Source: Sphacelaria rigidula
Lineage: Eukaryota; Phaeophyceae; Sphacelariales
Assembly: GCA_964200075.2 (NCBI GenBank)
Contig: CAXNAA020000566.1
Coordinates: forward strand, 1-20,128
DNA: 20,128 bases
Direction: 5' to 3'
Shown: positions 18,778 to 20,128 of the stretch, piece after piece
Layout: each line of letters starts with the position of its first letter
Numbering within the stretch: position 1 is the stretch's first letter
The notes under the pieces: generated by a model
What the model saw: only the letters and a program-made list of their open reading frames with translations
Databases searched by the model: none
Told to the model about the DNA's origin: nothing
Translations under genes and position numbers: made by a program

Positions 18778-20128
18778 CTCAGATACTCAGATTCGCGAAA
18801 AGGTGGAAGGCTGTGAGAAAAAGTAGAGCTTATCCTTTCTTCATGGGAACGGCATGGACAATGCTATGCGCTAGACGGAAGCGTTGGAGCGTTGGAGCCG
18901 AACGTGAAAGCCAGCTAAATAAAGCTAACTTCTGACAAAAGTCTGCCAGAAACACACGAAAAAGAATAAAAAAGATTATGCTCAACGCTTGTAAAAATAT
19001 ACATGCTGTGAGCATTCGAGGTGTGCTGTGTGCTGTGTGCATTTTTTCTTCTACGCGCCAAGTCCCTGCGTCACCATGTTTGGCCCGACAGTCACAGCTG
19101 AGAGAACAAGAGGTCACCGGCACGTCCAATGGTCCAAATCTCAACCGCCGCTCACACGAACCTATTCAAATCTATTTTTAGGCAAACGACCCCAACTCAC
19201 GAGAGAGGAAGATATTGTTTATGACACGGGGATACCGGCGATGTACGCCTGGAAGCACCTTCAACTTGCGCAGAAGCATGATGCCCCGATTTTCATCACA
19301 TATATTGGGCACAGTGATAGGGAGTGTACATCGCATGGGTCTTCCGCTCATGATCGGAATGGAACAAGAAGGATGGACCGGTTATGGGACGGTGGTGCTG
19401 TAACGACTGCGCTGCACTCTGTTGACAAGGAACTCGCGCTTTTGTATTCGCAGGGAAGCACGAGCAGCGGGCGCACGATGATTATAATATCATCACGGAC
19501 TGATAGCCGTGTTTGATGTCATACTCTAGTTGGTGCATACGGGCACATATCGTTTATTGCCCTGTTTTACAAGTCAGTGGCGAAAATCACGGCGAAAAAT
19601 ATCACACCAGACGTCATCCACGGTTTCTCCGGATTTCCACCCTTTTCAACAGCAAACCGCGCGCCAATACTAGTCCCACTAGACTTATCCTTGTCTGTCG
19701 AAACTCTGAGTGGCCGCCTGAACCTCGGCGAGACAAGTACGAAGCGATGCATGTTCCTACGGAGCAACTAGGGCCGTCGGGGGTACTGTACTACCGTACC
19801 AAACGACGTCGAAACGAAGTGCAAAATGGAAGTGTTTGGATTCAGGATTCGTCCGGGATGTTCAGAAAAGCAAATCTCAACCTTGCTTTTGTCTCAAACT
19901 CAGGAAGATATTTGCATGAAGGGCGACGAATAGCATCCCTTATTCTGCCGTGAAAATTTCCTTAATATCGTTCATTCGTGTGGAGTTTCGAATTTGGCAT
20001 TGCCGTAGGCATGAGGGACGACGGATTCAACGGTAGGTCGAGTAGCGTGTTGTGTTATCGTACCATCTATTCTGGACGTCAGTCTACACCTTTCGGTGTA
20101 TGTGGGCGCATCAGCCGGGGTCACACAG
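18778..20128. other. Region upstream of the first placed USP exon; missing 5' exons or intergenic
   Basis: The USP N-terminus or its promoter should lie here or beyond the window. I searched the minus strand for a DUSP signature (Trp-rich, PGPI) and found none. On the plus strand, two open frames lie end to end: 19028-19516 (about 160 codons, containing DIVYDTGIPAMYAWKHLQLA) and about 19516-19953 (containing GVLYYRTKRRRNEV). They are among the longest frames in the window without a conserved exon behind them, but chance frames of 160 codons occur elsewhere here, and neither shows a known domain. Confidence 0.4.

Overview
This is eukaryotic nuclear DNA dominated by one large, intron-rich gene on the minus strand. 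I assembled it by hand from conserved protein blocks and splice sites. It has 24 exons between 18777 and 3089, totalling 3900 coding nt, or 1299 residues plus stop. Reading phase is consistent across all 23 junctions. The product is a ubiquitin-specific protease (USP, peptidase family C19) of the USP4/USP11/USP15 type, with the Cys box, the QQD block, two CxxC zinc pairs, the His box and the WLHFDD Asp segment all intact. The true N-terminus was not found: no DUSP domain or start codon could be placed upstream of 18777.

Layout in gene order (high to low coordinates). 20128-18778: no firm exon; two long plus-strand frames of uncertain status. 18777-17600: first ubiquitin-like domain (UBL1), with an acidic insertion. 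About 17570-16060: first Tudor-knot/chromo-barrel-like domain. 15568-13468: Ser/Gly-rich linker, then the N-terminal half of the catalytic domain. 13108-12010: second ubiquitin-like domain (UBL2) inside the catalytic domain. 12009-9897: a 2.1 kb intron. 9896-9493: low-complexity acidic linker. 8959-8247: second Tudor-knot-like domain. 7930-6117: the remainder of the insert. 5719-3089: C-terminal catalytic half with stop codon. 3088-1: no supportable gene, only homopolymer runs and scattered short frames.

The main observation is architectural. Each UBL is followed by a Tudor-knot-like domain, so a UBL-Tudor pair occurs twice in one deubiquitinase: once before the catalytic Cys and once in the catalytic insert. 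USP4, USP11 and USP15 have the two UBLs but, to my knowledge, no Tudor-type domain. The likely role is removal of ubiquitin from targets, with the Tudor folds adding chromatin, RNA or methyl-ligand contacts; that role is inference.

Organism: an intron-dense eukaryote with introns of 209-2113 nt, mostly phase 0 (17 of 23), and donors strongly biased to GTG (17 of 23). A stramenopile such as a brown alga would fit, but this is a low-confidence guess because no lineage-diagnostic gene is present.
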